Made by a program: the position numbers and the translations under genes
The notes under the pieces: generated by a model
Database searches by the model: none
Told to the model about the DNA's origin: nothing
The model's input: only the letters and a program-made list of their open reading frames with translations
Shown: positions 15,926-24,338 of the stretch, one piece after another
Layout of the letters: every line of letters starts with the position of its first letter
Numbering within the stretch: position 1 is the stretch's first letter
NCBI GenBank assembly: GCA_001724215.1
Contig: MEDW01000045.1
Span: 1-33,311, forward strand
Origin: Erythrobacter sp. SCN 62-14
GTDB lineage: Bacteria; Pseudomonadota; Alphaproteobacteria; Sphingomonadales; Sphingomonadaceae
DNA length: 33,311 nucleotides
Direction: 5' to 3'

Positions 15926-16562
15926 GGTCGCGGGCCGCTCTCTTGCGCAGCCGCAAACAGCACCCGCGCCGCCCCCATCGCCGCCAGCGCGCCTGCAATT
16001 TGCGCGATCACGAAGCCGGGAATATCAACCGGCGAAATGCCGGTGAAGGTGTTGGTGAAGCTTCGCGCAATCGTGATTGCCGGATTGGCGAAGCTGGTTG
16101 ATGATGTGAACCAGCAGGCCGCAAAAATATACAGCGCAACGCTGGCAGGGATTGCCTCGGGCCGGGCGCGCAGCGTGGCAAGGATAGTGAGGATGAGGCC
16201 AAAGGTCGCCACGCCCTCACCCGCCCATTGCCCCAATCCGGTGCGCGCCACCGTGGAAATCTGCACAATCGGCAGATCAAACATCAGATGCACCGCAAAG
16301 GCGGCGAAAATCCCGCTCGCAATCTGCACCGCGACATAAGCCAGCGCTGCGCCGCTCTCGATCTCGCCGCGCAGGCGAAACACCAAAGTCACCGCCGGGT
16401 TGAAATGCGCGCCCGAAACGGCGCAAACATGTCGATGATCACATAAAGGATGGCGCCGATCGGTAAGGTCGTGCCGATCACCGCGACAGCCACATTCCCG
16501 CCTGCCAGATTATCCGCCATGATGCCGGCGCCCATGACAGTGGCAAACAGGCGCGCGGTCAT
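15922..16562 (-). pseudogene. Aquaporin (MIP family), disrupted by a frameshift
   Basis: Two frames together encode a MIP channel. Starting at ATG 16562 the protein reads MTARLFATVMGAGIMADNL... to YVIIDMFAP and then loses frame. If one base is restored between 16419 and 16420 it continues VSGAHFNPAVTLVFRLRGE, containing the first NPA motif, to the second motif in SFANPAITIARSFT and the normal C-terminus. The plus strand there has GG where GGG would keep the frame, so a homopolymer contraction is the simplest explanation; it may be a real mutation or a sequencing error. The N-terminus also lacks about ten residues of the usual first helix. An intact gene would conduct water or small solutes. 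Confidence 0.85.
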
Positions 16563-16638
16563 TCTGCGCCTCGCACCACGCCCATCCTGCTCAGCGCCAT
16601 CCTCTCACCCCATTTGCAACTATGGTTCGGTGGAGGGC

Positions 16639-17460
16639 TTAGCCTTTCCCCGCCGGATCGGCAAAGTGATTGGGAAGCAGCGCGTTAACCACACCGCCAT
16701 CGACGGTGATGGTATCGCCCACGACATAATCGCCGGCGCGGCTGCACAGGTAGATGGCGGCTGCGGCCATGTCCTCGGCAACGCCGATGCGGCCTGCCGG
16801 AATGCCGGCTGCGCTGGCATCGGGCGCGTCCTTGGCGGCCTTGTTCATCTCCGACGGGAAAGCGCCCGGAGCGATCGAGGTGACCACGATGTTATCCTGA
16901 ATAAGCCGCGCGGCCATGCGGCGGGTCAGTTGGATCACACCTGCCTTGGATGCCTGATAGGCGTAGGTTTCCCACGGATTGATGCGCTGGCCATCGATTG
17001 AGGACACATGGATCACCTTGGCAGGACGCCCCTGCTTGCCGCCTTCAACCAAGAGATCATGCAGCTTTTGCGTGAGGAAGAACGGGGTTTTCACGTTCAA
17101 ATCCATGGTGCGGTGCCAGCCGGCTTCCGTGAATTCGAGATAGGGCTGGCCCCATGCCGCGCCTGCATTGTTGATGAGGATATCAAGGTGGCTCTCGCGC
17201 GCCTTGAGTTCGCCCACCAGCGCCATGATGCCATCCATCTGGGACAGATCAGCGGAAATGCCGATAACCTTGTCGGCGCCGAACTGGGCGTTCATTTCAT
17301 CAATGGTCGCCTGCATCTGTTCGATCTTGCGCGCCGAGATATAGACCCGCGCAGCGCCTGCTGAAAGCAGACCTTCGACAAACATCTTGCCAATGCCGCG
17401 GCTGCCGCCGGTGACGAGCGCGATACGCCCATCGAGGTTGAAAAGGGATTGAATGTCCAT
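16639..17460 (-). CDS. SDR family NAD(P)-dependent oxidoreductase
   Basis: 273 aa classical short-chain dehydrogenase with every motif in place: TGGSRGIG at 17-24, NNAG at 97-100, catalytic S154 (HVSSIDG), and Y168-xxx-K172 (YAYQASK). The Arg after the glycine motif and the ISARK segment (41-45) favour NADP(H). It ends with DTITVDGG and a 20-residue tail. It is similar in type to RhlG/gluconate-5-dehydrogenase-like 3-ketoacyl or polyol reductases; the substrate is not determined. It lies downstream of two acyl-CoA dehydrogenases on the same strand, which suggests a role in acyl or hydroxyacyl metabolism, although a REP-like element separates them. Confidence 0.92.
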   Translation of the reverse strand: MDIQSLFNLDGRIALVTGGSRGIGKMFVEGLLSAGAARVYISARKIEQMQATIDEMNAQFGADKVIGISADLSQMDGIMALVGELKARESHLDILINNAGAAWGQPYLEFTEAGWHRTMDLNVKTPFFLTQKLHDLLVEGGKQGRPAKVIHVSSIDGQRINPWETYAYQASKAGVIQLTRRMAARLIQDNIVVTSIAPGAFPSEMNKAAKDAPDASAAGIPAGRIGVAEDMAAAAIYLCSRAGDYVVGDTITVDGGVVNALLPNHFADPAGKG

Positions 17461-17473
17461 TTTTTCTCTCCGC

Positions 17474-17558
17474 CGTCATCCCGGCGAAAGCCGGGATCTC
17501 AGGCCAAAGTCGCCGCATTGAGCGGCCGGGGGAGACCCCAGCTTACGCTGGGGTGACG
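17474..17558. repeat. REP-like bipartite palindromic element
   Basis: Two hairpins face each other: TCCCGGC-GAAA-GCCGGGA (17479-17496) and ACCCCAGC-TTAC-GCTGGGGT (17535-17554). They are flanked by outer CGTCA (17474-17478) and TGACG (17554-17558) arms, so the whole unit is itself an inverted repeat. This CGTCATCCCGG...CTGGGGTGACG style is common between alphaproteobacterial genes. It lies between the SDR and the broken acyl-CoA dehydrogenase. Confidence 0.75.
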
Positions 17559-17577
17559 AGGTGGGCTGATAACCAGC

Positions 17578-18697
17578 TCAATAGCCGCTCATCTCCGCGA
17601 CGCGATTGGCGTGGAAGCTGGCATCACCAAGGAATTCGGCCAGAGCGCGGTCGCGCTTCATATAAAGGCCGATGTCATATTCGTCGGTCATGCCGATGCC
17701 GCCGTGCATCTGCACGCCTTCCTGCACCGCAAGGCGCGCGGCTTTCGCCACCTTGGCCTTGGCAACGCTCGCCATCAGATCGGCGCTTTCGGCCCCGGCA
17801 TCGAGCAATTGCTGCGCCTTGATGGTGACGGCGCGGGCGATTTCGACTTCGGAATAGAGGTGGCTGGCGCGGTGTTGCAGCGCCTGAAACTCGCCGATCA
17901 ATTTCCCGAATTGTTTGCGCTGTTTGAGGTAATCGACCGTCATATCCATCGCCCCGCGCGCAACGCCCACGCCCTCGGCTGCCGCGCCCACGCGGCCCGC
18001 CATCAGCATCGCGTCGAGCACCGCGCGCCCGCCGTCAATCTCGCCGATCACCGCATCACCATCAAGCTCCACGCCGTCAAACTTGGTGTGGGTCGCCATC
18101 GAGCTATCAACGAGGCGCACCGCGTCATGGCTCATCCCGCCAGCATACTTGGGCACGGCAAACAGCGTAATACCGTCAGCATCCTCGTCGCTGCCGGAAG
18201 TGCGCGCGGCGACCACGATCATATCGGCGCTCGCGCCATAGACGACAAAGCTTTTCGAGCCTGTCAGCTTGAAGCCATTGCCCGAACGTTCGGCGCGGGT
18301 GGCAATGCGGCTCGGGCGGTGCTTGGCGGTTTCATCAATCGCGACCGCAAACACGGCATCGCCCGCGATAAGCCCCGGCAGGTAGCGGCCCTTCATGTCA
18401 TCCGAGCCGTGTTTCAGCGCAGTCGCGGCCAGCACGGATGAAGTGAGGAAGGGCGACGGGGTGAGATTGCGGCCAATCTCTTCCAGCACAATGCCGGCCT
18501 CAACATGGCCCATGCCGAGCCCGCATCCCGGTAAAGCCCATCTCGGCCATCTGCTTCCACAGGCCGTGGCCAAAGCCGTCCTTGCAATTGCGGTCGCGCC
18601 AGTGGCGCAGCTGTTTGGCGATATTGCCTTCCTCGGCCATGAAGCCGGCGGCGGTGTCGGCGAGCATCGCCTGATCTTCGTTGTGATATAGGGGCAT
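17578..18697 (-). pseudogene. Acyl-CoA dehydrogenase, frame broken near the N-terminus
   Basis: From ATG 18697 (GGGAGG upstream) the protein starts MPLYHNEDQAMLADTAAGFM and runs to KQMAEMGFTGM, then leaves frame and stops. The rest continues in another frame from GLGMGHVEAGIVLEEIGRNL to the stop at 17578. Between the two, acyl-CoA dehydrogenases normally have 7-8 more residues (an IPEEFGG-like turn). The span is 1120 nt, about 23 nt short of a 380-aa gene, which fits a small deletion near 18518-18526. The C-terminal half is otherwise intact. Where catalytic members have E-G-T it has LGDASFH, as in non-catalytic partners of heteromeric dehydrogenases. It lies 82 nt after an intact acyl-CoA dehydrogenase gene, the likely partner. 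Confidence 0.82.
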
Positions 18698-18779
18698 GGC
18701 TGCCTTGTTCCTCCCGAAAATTTATGCTGCGGGCCGCTCCCGATATGCAGGAGCGGCCCGCCGAATGATCCGATGTGGG

Positions 18780-19973
18780 TCAGGCCCCCGGCAGATCGAG
18801 GATGCGCTTGGCGATAACGTTGAGCATCACTTCGGATGTGCCGCCCTCGATCGAATTGGCCTTGGTGCGCAGCCAAGTGCGCGCGCCCTTGCCGCCGCTG
18901 GTGGCCTCGCTCTCCCATTCGAGCGCGCGGCTGCCGCCCACGGCCATCATCAGCTCATGACGGCGCTTGTTCAATTCCGTGCCGACATATTTCATCATGT
19001 TGGGCTGTGCGGGATGCGCCTTGCCAACTTTGATTTCATCGAGGAACTTCTCGCCCATCGCGGTGTAGGCGAGCGCATCGACATCGAACATCGCCAGTTC
19101 CGCGCGCAGCACCGGATCAATCTCGTCGCCGGTCTTGGCGGCAGCGCGCTTCATCATCGCACCGATCGCGGCGGAGCGTTCGCCCCCGCCCGCGCCCGAG
19201 ATCATCTCGCGTTCGTGGCCCAGCAGATATTTCGCCACATCCCAGCCGCGGTTCACTTCGCCGACATAAGCGGGGCAATCCTCCCCATAGGATTTGGGCA
19301 CTTCGACATTGTCGAAGAAGGTTTCGCAGAAGGGCGAATTGCCGCTGATGAGCAGGATCGGCTTGGTCGTCACCCCGGTGCTGGCCATGTCGAAGAGCAT
19401 GAAAGTGATGCCCTTGTACTTATCAGCCTTGTCGGTGCGCACGAGGCAGAAAATCCAGTCAGCATGATCGGCGTAGCTCGTCCAGATTTTCTGGCCATTC
19501 ACCACCCAGCTATCGCCCTTGTCCTCGCCAAAGGTCTGCAAGGAGACGAGATCAGAGCCCGAACCCGGTTCGGAATAGCCCTGACACCAGCGGATTTCGC
19601 CGCGCGCGATTTCATTCAAGAACCGCTGTTTCTGCCCTTCGGTGCCAAAGTGCAAAAGCGCCGGGCCAAGCATCCAGATACCGAAAGATGACAGCGGCAG
19701 GCGCGCATTGATGCGGCTCATTTCCTCGCGCAGCACCTTGGCTTCGTCAGGGTTGAGCCCCGCGCCGCCATATTCCTTGGGCCATGCGGGCACGGTGTAG
19801 CCCTTGGCGACGCAGGCCTCGAACCACGCCTTTTGCGCGTCGTTTTTGAAGGTCGCGCGGCGCCCGCCCCAATAGACATCATCCTCATCGCGCACGGGTT
19901 CGCGCATTTCAGGCGGGCAGTTCGCCTCAAGCCAGCTGCGGGTTTCGGCGCGGAACGTCTCCAGATCAGCCAT
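18780..19973 (-). CDS. Acyl-CoA dehydrogenase
   Basis: 397 aa from ATG 19973 with AGGAG upstream. It is an FAD enzyme forming a trans-2,3 double bond in acyl-CoA. Visible features are WPKEYGGAGL near 64-73, the flavin/substrate motif QGYSEPGSGSDL at 131-142, GQKIWTSYADHADWIFCLVRTD, and a C-terminal SIEGGTSEVMLN in which E376 is the likely base. Immediately downstream is a second, shorter acyl-CoA dehydrogenase gene. Such pairs often form heterotetramers in sterol and long side-chain degradation, but that role here is inference. A 16-bp palindrome lies 33 bp upstream of the start. Confidence 0.93.
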   Translation of the reverse strand: MADLETFRAETRSWLEANCPPEMREPVRDEDDVYWGGRRATFKNDAQKAWFEACVAKGYTVPAWPKEYGGAGLNPDEAKVLREEMSRINARLPLSSFGIWMLGPALLHFGTEGQKQRFLNEIARGEIRWCQGYSEPGSGSDLVSLQTFGEDKGDSWVVNGQKIWTSYADHADWIFCLVRTDKADKYKGITFMLFDMASTGVTTKPILLISGNSPFCETFFDNVEVPKSYGEDCPAYVGEVNRGWDVAKYLLGHEREMISGAGGGERSAAIGAMMKRAAAKTGDEIDPVLRAELAMFDVDALAYTAMGEKFLDEIKVGKAHPAQPNMMKYVGTELNKRRHELMMAVGGSRALEWESEATSGGKGARTWLRTKANSIEGGTSEVMLNVIAKRILDLPGA

Positions 19974-20005
19974 CAGCCGATTCTCCTCTCTCTTTGATCC
20001 CTCAC

Positions 20006-20021
20006 TTAACGCTAACGTTAA
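20006..20021. promoter_or_regulatory. Perfect palindrome in divergent ACAD/MFS promoter region (putative operator)
   Basis: TTAACG-CTAA-CGTTAA, with 6-bp perfect arms, lies 33 bp before the acyl-CoA dehydrogenase start and about 200 bp before the divergent transporter. Its size and symmetry fit a dimeric TetR- or MerR-type regulator site, as seen for fatty-acid or branched-chain acid degradation genes. No regulator gene is in the window, so the identity is open. Confidence 0.5.
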
Positions 20022-20125
20022 AGACATTTGCGGTTGCGCTGCAAGGGCCGATGCAAGCACCGTGGCGTGGTCCTATCCCAAGCGCACCCCAAGCCCAAGA
20101 TGCCGTAGCGTCAGCACAAGCGCGA

Positions 20126-20153
20126 TTGACGAGCAAGGCAATCAGTCTAGGTT
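20126..20153 (+). promoter_or_regulatory. Weak sigma-70-like promoter candidate for the transporter operon
   Basis: TTGACG (20126-20131) and TAGGTT (20148-20153) are separated by 16 nt, 69 nt before the transporter ATG. The -35 is good and the -10 is poor. Confidence 0.3.
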
Positions 20154-20222
20154 TGCAACGCGAATTGGGAGAGAAAACTTGTCGGGAATCGCCGGGCCAC
20201 AGCCCTGCCGAAGCGCGCACGT

Positions 20223-21665
20223 ATGAGTGATGGCGCAGGATTGATAAAAGGCCCGCTGCCGATGCGCCTGAAGCTCATTCAGGGCTTTGGCGCGGTGGCT
20301 TTTGGGGTAAAGGATAATGGTTTTTCCTTCTTCCTGCTGATTTTCTACAATCAAGTGCTCGGCATGGATGCGAGCCTTGTGAGCCTTGCGCTGCTGATCG
20401 CGTTGCTCGTTGATGCGGTGATTGATCCGATCCTCGGCAACCTGTCGGATCGCACTTACACCAAATGGGGCCGCCGCCTGCCGTGGCTTTACGCAGCGCC
20501 CATTCCGCTCGCCTTTGCCTGGGTGATAATGTGGAGCCCGCCAGCAGGCGAGCCGCCGAGTTTTGGCGGGCTGGTGGCGATTGCGATTGCAGTGCGCGTG
20601 CTGCTCTCGGCCTGCGAAGTGCCGTCGGTCAGCCTCGTGCCCGAAATCACCGCTGATTATGATGAACGCACCACCTTGTTCCGCTACCGCGCGATGGGCG
20701 GATGGATTGGCGGGCTGGGCATGATGGTGCTGGCCTACACCGTGTTCATGGCCGGCCCTGAAGGCCTGCTACAGCGCGAAGGCTATGCCGCGTTCGGGGT
20801 GTTTGGCGCGGTGCTGATGGCGGTTTCGGTGATGGGGTCTGCCCTTGGTCAGCACCGGCTGGTGGCCCGCCTGCCTGCAGTCAAACCCGCCCCCTTCACC
20901 ATCAAGGGCGCCTTTGCCGAAATCCGCGAGGCTTTTTCCGAGCGCGCTTTCCTGATTTTCGCGGTCGGAGGATTGGCGGCTTACGTCCATCAGGGGCTCA
21001 ATTTCTCGATGACGAATTACCTCAATCTGTTTGTCTTGCAGCTCACCCGCGCGCAGTTGATGTTCTTCCCGCTGGTGCTGTTTGGCGGCGTCTTGTTGAT
21101 GTTTGTCACGATTGGCCCGCTCCACGCGCGGCTCGGCAAGGCCAAGGCGGCAGGGCTTGGTATGATCCTTGGCACGGCTACCGGGATCGTGCCCTACACA
21201 TTGCTGCTGACAGGGTTGTGGCCGACACCGGGAAGCACGCTGTCAGCCGTGCTGTTCTTTGCCTTTGCCATGATCGCCATCGGGCTGGGCATCATTTCGC
21301 TGGTCTCGGCCACCTCGATGATTGCCGAAATTGTCGAGGCTTTTGAGGAACGCACCGGCAGGCGCGCGGAAGGATCGTTCTATTCGGGCAATTGGCTGGT
21401 GCAGAAATGCGCAACCGGCGCAGGCATTTTCCTGTCCGGGCAGATCATCGCGCTCTCTGAGCTCGCCTCGGATGCAACGCCGGGCGAAGTGCCGCAAGAG
21501 GTGCTAACAACGCTGATCTTTGGCTATGGCGGGTCAATGCTGGCGCTGGCGGTGGTGTCGGCATGGTGGCTGGCGCGCTTTCCGATCAGCCGCGCCGAAC
21601 ACGAAGCGCGCATCGCCCGGCTTGCTGAACGCCGCGCCCGCGCCGCGCGGGGGATCACCGCATGA
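20223..21665 (+). CDS. MFS transporter, glycoside-pentoside-hexuronide (GPH) type
   Basis: 480 aa with about 12 membrane helices. The N-terminal signature of GPH/MFS_2 transporters is clear: D64 and D68 in LLVDAVIDPILG, then NLSDRTYTKWGRRLPW at 73-88. These acidic residues normally bind the coupling cation. Sugar-type substrates are usual for characterised members, but the neighbours here are acyl-CoA enzymes, so an organic acid, sterol-like or glycoside substrate is equally possible. It is the first plus-strand gene of the transporter-ACAD-ADH-kinase set, divergent from the other ACAD genes. The next gene follows after 101 nt. Confidence 0.88.
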   Translation: MSDGAGLIKGPLPMRLKLIQGFGAVAFGVKDNGFSFFLLIFYNQVLGMDASLVSLALLIALLVDAVIDPILGNLSDRTYTKWGRRLPWLYAAPIPLAFAWVIMWSPPAGEPPSFGGLVAIAIAVRVLLSACEVPSVSLVPEITADYDERTTLFRYRAMGGWIGGLGMMVLAYTVFMAGPEGLLQREGYAAFGVFGAVLMAVSVMGSALGQHRLVARLPAVKPAPFTIKGAFAEIREAFSERAFLIFAVGGLAAYVHQGLNFSMTNYLNLFVLQLTRAQLMFFPLVLFGGVLLMFVTIGPLHARLGKAKAAGLGMILGTATGIVPYTLLLTGLWPTPGSTLSAVLFFAFAMIAIGLGIISLVSATSMIAEIVEAFEERTGRRAEGSFYSGNWLVQKCATGAGIFLSGQIIALSELASDATPGEVPQEVLTTLIFGYGGSMLALAVVSAWWLARFPISRAEHEARIARLAERRARAARGITA

Positions 21666-21766
21666 GTGGCTCGCACGAGCAAATCAAGGCTTGGCGCACG
21701 AGCCGCGCTCTGCCAACGTGAACCGGCAAACCAGTTTCGATTCAGGACGAGAGAGAGGACATCCGC

Positions 21767-23107
21767 ATGGATTTTGAGCCCACCGAGCGGCAGGCCTATT
21801 GGCGCGACCGCGTGCGCAATTTCATCGAGGCGAATATTCGCCCCAACCACGCCACCTTCCTGAAACAGGAACACGAGGGCGAGCGGTGGAAGGTGATCCC
21901 GATCATCGAGGAGATGAAGGCGAAGGCCAAGGCCGAAGGCATCTGGAACCTGTTCATGCCGCCGCGCAATGACAGTCACCATCATGTCGATGAAACCTTC
22001 GAATTCGAAGGCCCGGGCCTTACCAATCTCGAATATGCGCTGTGCGCGGAAGAAATGGGCCGCATCGGCTGGGCTTCGGAAGTCTTCAACTGCTCCGCGC
22101 CTGACACCGGCAATATGGAAGTGTTTCACCGCTACGGCACGCGCGAGCAGAAGGAGCAATGGCTGCGCCCGATCATGAACGGCGAAATCCGTTCCGCCTT
22201 CCTGATGACCGAGCCCTATACGGCCTCGTCCGACGCAACCAACATCGAAACCCGCATTGAGCGCGACGGCGATCACTATGTGATCAACGGGCGCAAGTGG
22301 TGGTCTTCGGGCCTTGGCGATCCGCGCTGCAAAATCGCGATTGTCATGGGCAAAACCGATTTCACCGCGCGCCGCCATGCCCAGCAATCCATGGTCTTGA
22401 TGCCGATCGACACCCCCGGTGTCACCATCCTGCGGCACCTGCCGGTGTTCGGCTATGATGATGCCCCCCACGGCCACATGGAAGTGGAAATGAAGGACGT
22501 GCGCGTTCCTGTCACCAATATGCTTTTGGGCGAAGGGCGCGGGTTCGAAATCGCGCAAGGCCGCTTGGGGCCGGGCCGCATCCACCACTGTATGCGCACG
22601 ATTGGCGTTGCCGAAGAAGCGCTCGCCAAGATGTGCCGCCGCCTGCAGGAGCGCGAGGCTTTCGGCAAGCCTGTTTACAAGCATTCGGTCTGGGAAGAGC
22701 GCGTGGCGCGCGCCCGCATTGATATCGACATGACCCGCCTGCTCTGCCTCAAGGCGGCCGACATGATGGACAAGGTCGGCAACAAGGCGGCCAAGCAGGA
22801 AATCGCGATGATCAAGGTGCAGGCGCCGAACATGGCACTGAAGATCATCGATGATGCCATTCAGGCCCACGGCGGCGGCGGGGTGTCGGAAGATTACGGG
22901 CTTGCCTCGGCCTACGCTCACCAGCGCACCTTGCGGCTGGCCGACGGGCCGGACGAAGTCCACGCGCGCTCCATCGCCCACATGGAATTTGCCAAGCACG
23001 CCCCTGTTCCGGGTCCGACGGCGAATGCCCTGCGCGGCGATCATGGCCGCGCGTCTGCCAATGACGCAGCGAGCTTCAGCTCGGGCGACATGGGCGTTGC
23101 GCGCTAA
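21767..23107 (+). CDS. ACAD10/11-type acyl-CoA dehydrogenase
   Basis: 446 aa, preceded by a GAGAGAGAGGA ribosome-binding site. The features point to the ACAD10/11 branch: [10 protein letters not shown] near 64-73, [15 protein letters not shown] at 145-159 (flavin/substrate loop), GRKWWSSG at 175-182, QAHGGGG at 366-372, and LADGPDEVH at 391-399 in place of the usual YEGT loop. Human ACAD10/11 and bacterial LvaC-like enzymes act with an APH-like kinase on 4-hydroxyacyl-CoA; such a kinase is encoded two genes downstream. The last ~35 residues form a Ser/Gly/Ala-rich tail. Its role with the kinase is inferred from context, not shown. Confidence 0.92.
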   Translation: MDFEPTERQAYWRDRVRNFIEANIRPNHATFLKQEHEGERWKVIPIIEEMKAKAKAEGIWNLFMPPRNDSHHHVDETFEFEGPGLTNLEYALCAEEMGRIGWASEVFNCSAPDTGNMEVFHRYGTREQKEQWLRPIMNGEIRSAFLMTEPYTASSDATNIETRIERDGDHYVINGRKWWSSGLGDPRCKIAIVMGKTDFTARRHAQQSMVLMPIDTPGVTILRHLPVFGYDDAPHGHMEVEMKDVRVPVTNMLLGEGRGFEIAQGRLGPGRIHHCMRTIGVAEEALAKMCRRLQEREAFGKPVYKHSVWEERVARARIDIDMTRLLCLKAADMMDKVGNKAAKQEIAMIKVQAPNMALKIIDDAIQAHGGGGVSEDYGLASAYAHQRTLRLADGPDEVHARSIAHMEFAKHAPVPGPTANALRGDHGRASANDAASFSSGDMGVAR

Positions 23108-23137
23108 CATCTGACTGCCCCTTTTAGACGGGGGCTT

Positions 23138-23211
23138 GGGGGTGGGCACGGGCCTGCAAGGGCCCGCCCCCTTATGGCAATCAGGACGGGCGAGGCAGGC
23201 CCAAGCCTCGC
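23138..23211. repeat. Two hairpins in the ACAD-ADH intergenic gap
   Basis: The 142-bp gap holds GGGGGTGGGC (23138-23147) pairing with GCCCGCCCCC (23162-23171; one G-T pair), followed by TTAT. It also holds GCGAGGC (23190-23196) pairing with GCCTCGC (23205-23211). The first could attenuate or partly terminate transcription after the dehydrogenase. No match to the A/B/C repeat family was seen. Confidence 0.5.
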
Positions 23212-23249
23212 TACCCCTGCGTGCTCGCGCGCAGGGAGGGGGAAAATCT

Positions 23250-24338
23250 ATGGCAAGAGCCGCCATTCTCGAACAACCGGGCCAAGGCCTGACCATTGGC
23301 GATGTGACCTTCGCCGATCCTGCTCCGCATGAAGTGCTGATCGACACCAAAGCGTGCGGGCTGTGCCATTCCGATCTGCACTTCATCGACGGGCATTATC
23401 CGCACGCCCTGCCCGCTATTCCGGGGCATGAGGCAGCTGGCGTGGTGCGCGCGGTTGGCTCTGAGGTGAAAACTGTGAAGCCCGGCGATCACGTCGTCAC
23501 CTGTCTTTCGGCCTTTTGCGGGCATTGCGAATTCTGTGTGAGCGGCAGGCTGGCGCTGTGCCTTGGCGGCGACACCCGCCGCGCCAAGGGAGAGCAGCCC
23601 CGCATGATGCGCGCTGATGGTTCGCCGGTGGCGCAGATGCTCAACCTCTCGGCCCTGTCCGAACAGATGCTGATCCACGAGCACGCCTGTGTCGCCATCG
23701 ACAAGGATATGCCGCTGGACCGTGCGGCCGTGATCGGCTGCGCGGTGACAACCGGGGCCGGCACGATTTTCAATGCGTGCAAGGTCGTGCCGGGGGAAAG
23801 CGTGCTGGTGGTCGGCTGCGGCGGCGTGGGGCTTGCTGCCATCAACGCGGCCAAGATCGCAGGCGCTGGCCAGATCATCGCGGCTGATCCCCTGCCCGAA
23901 AAGCGCGCGCTGGCCGAAACCCTCGGCGCAACCCACACTGTCGATGCGCTTGATCCTGATGCGGCCAAGCAGATCATCGCGATTTCACGCGGCGGAGTGC
24001 ATTGGGGGATTGAGGCGGTGGGACGGCAAGCTTCGGCTGATCTCGCGGTCGCGAGCCTCAGGCGCGGCGGGACCGCCGTGGTGCTCGGCATGATGCCCTT
24101 GGATTGCAAGGTCGGCCTGTCTGCGATGGACTTGCTCGGCGGCAAGAAATTGATGGGCGCGCTGATGGGGATGAACCAGTTTCCGGTTGATCTGCCGCGC
24201 CTCGTCGATTTCTACATGCGCGGCCTGCTCGATCTCGACACCATCATTGCCGAACGCATCGGCCTTGAGGAGGTGAACGAGGGTTTTAACAAGATGCGCA
24301 GTGGCCACACCGCGCGCTCTGTGGTGGTGTTCGATTGA
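23250..24338 (+). CDS. Zinc-dependent alcohol dehydrogenase (MDR family)
   Basis: 362 aa from ATG 23250, with GGGAGGGGG just upstream. It is a medium-chain dehydrogenase. The catalytic zinc ligands are C39 (GLCHSD), H60-E61 (PGHE) and C165 (VIGCAVTTG, as in class III enzymes). The structural zinc lobe is C90, C93, C96 and C104. The NAD site is VGCGGVGLAAIN (G190-G195) with D214 at the end of the next strand, favouring NAD+. It oxidises an alcohol or hydroxyacyl group reversibly; the substrate is unknown. Its TGA overlaps the kinase ATG (TGATG), so the two are translationally coupled. Confidence 0.94.
   Translation: MARAAILEQPGQGLTIGDVTFADPAPHEVLIDTKACGLCHSDLHFIDGHYPHALPAIPGHEAAGVVRAVGSEVKTVKPGDHVVTCLSAFCGHCEFCVSGRLALCLGGDTRRAKGEQPRMMRADGSPVAQMLNLSALSEQMLIHEHACVAIDKDMPLDRAAVIGCAVTTGAGTIFNACKVVPGESVLVVGCGGVGLAAINAAKIAGAGQIIAADPLPEKRALAETLGATHTVDALDPDAAKQIIAISRGGVHWGIEAVGRQASADLAVASLRRGGTAVVLGMMPLDCKVGLSAMDLLGGKKLMGALMGMNQFPVDLPRLVDFYMRGLLDLDTIIAERIGLEEVNEGFNKMRSGHTARSVVVFD

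Noticed and set aside
18526..18918. The in-frame N-terminal extension (about 130 residues) of the broken acyl-CoA dehydrogenase
   Set aside because: The extension reads as nonsense, while the true N-terminus (MPLYHNEDQAM...) is found in another frame from 18697. The extension is therefore an artefact of the frame change.
18696..19691. A 331-codon plus-strand frame opposite the acyl-CoA dehydrogenase
   Set aside because: It is antisense to a clearly identified dehydrogenase and has no motif.
21524..23386. A 620-codon open frame on the minus strand opposite the ACAD11-type gene
   Set aside because: The plus strand encodes a clear acyl-CoA dehydrogenase and transporter end. The opposite frame has no recognisable motif and arises from high GC at third codon positions.
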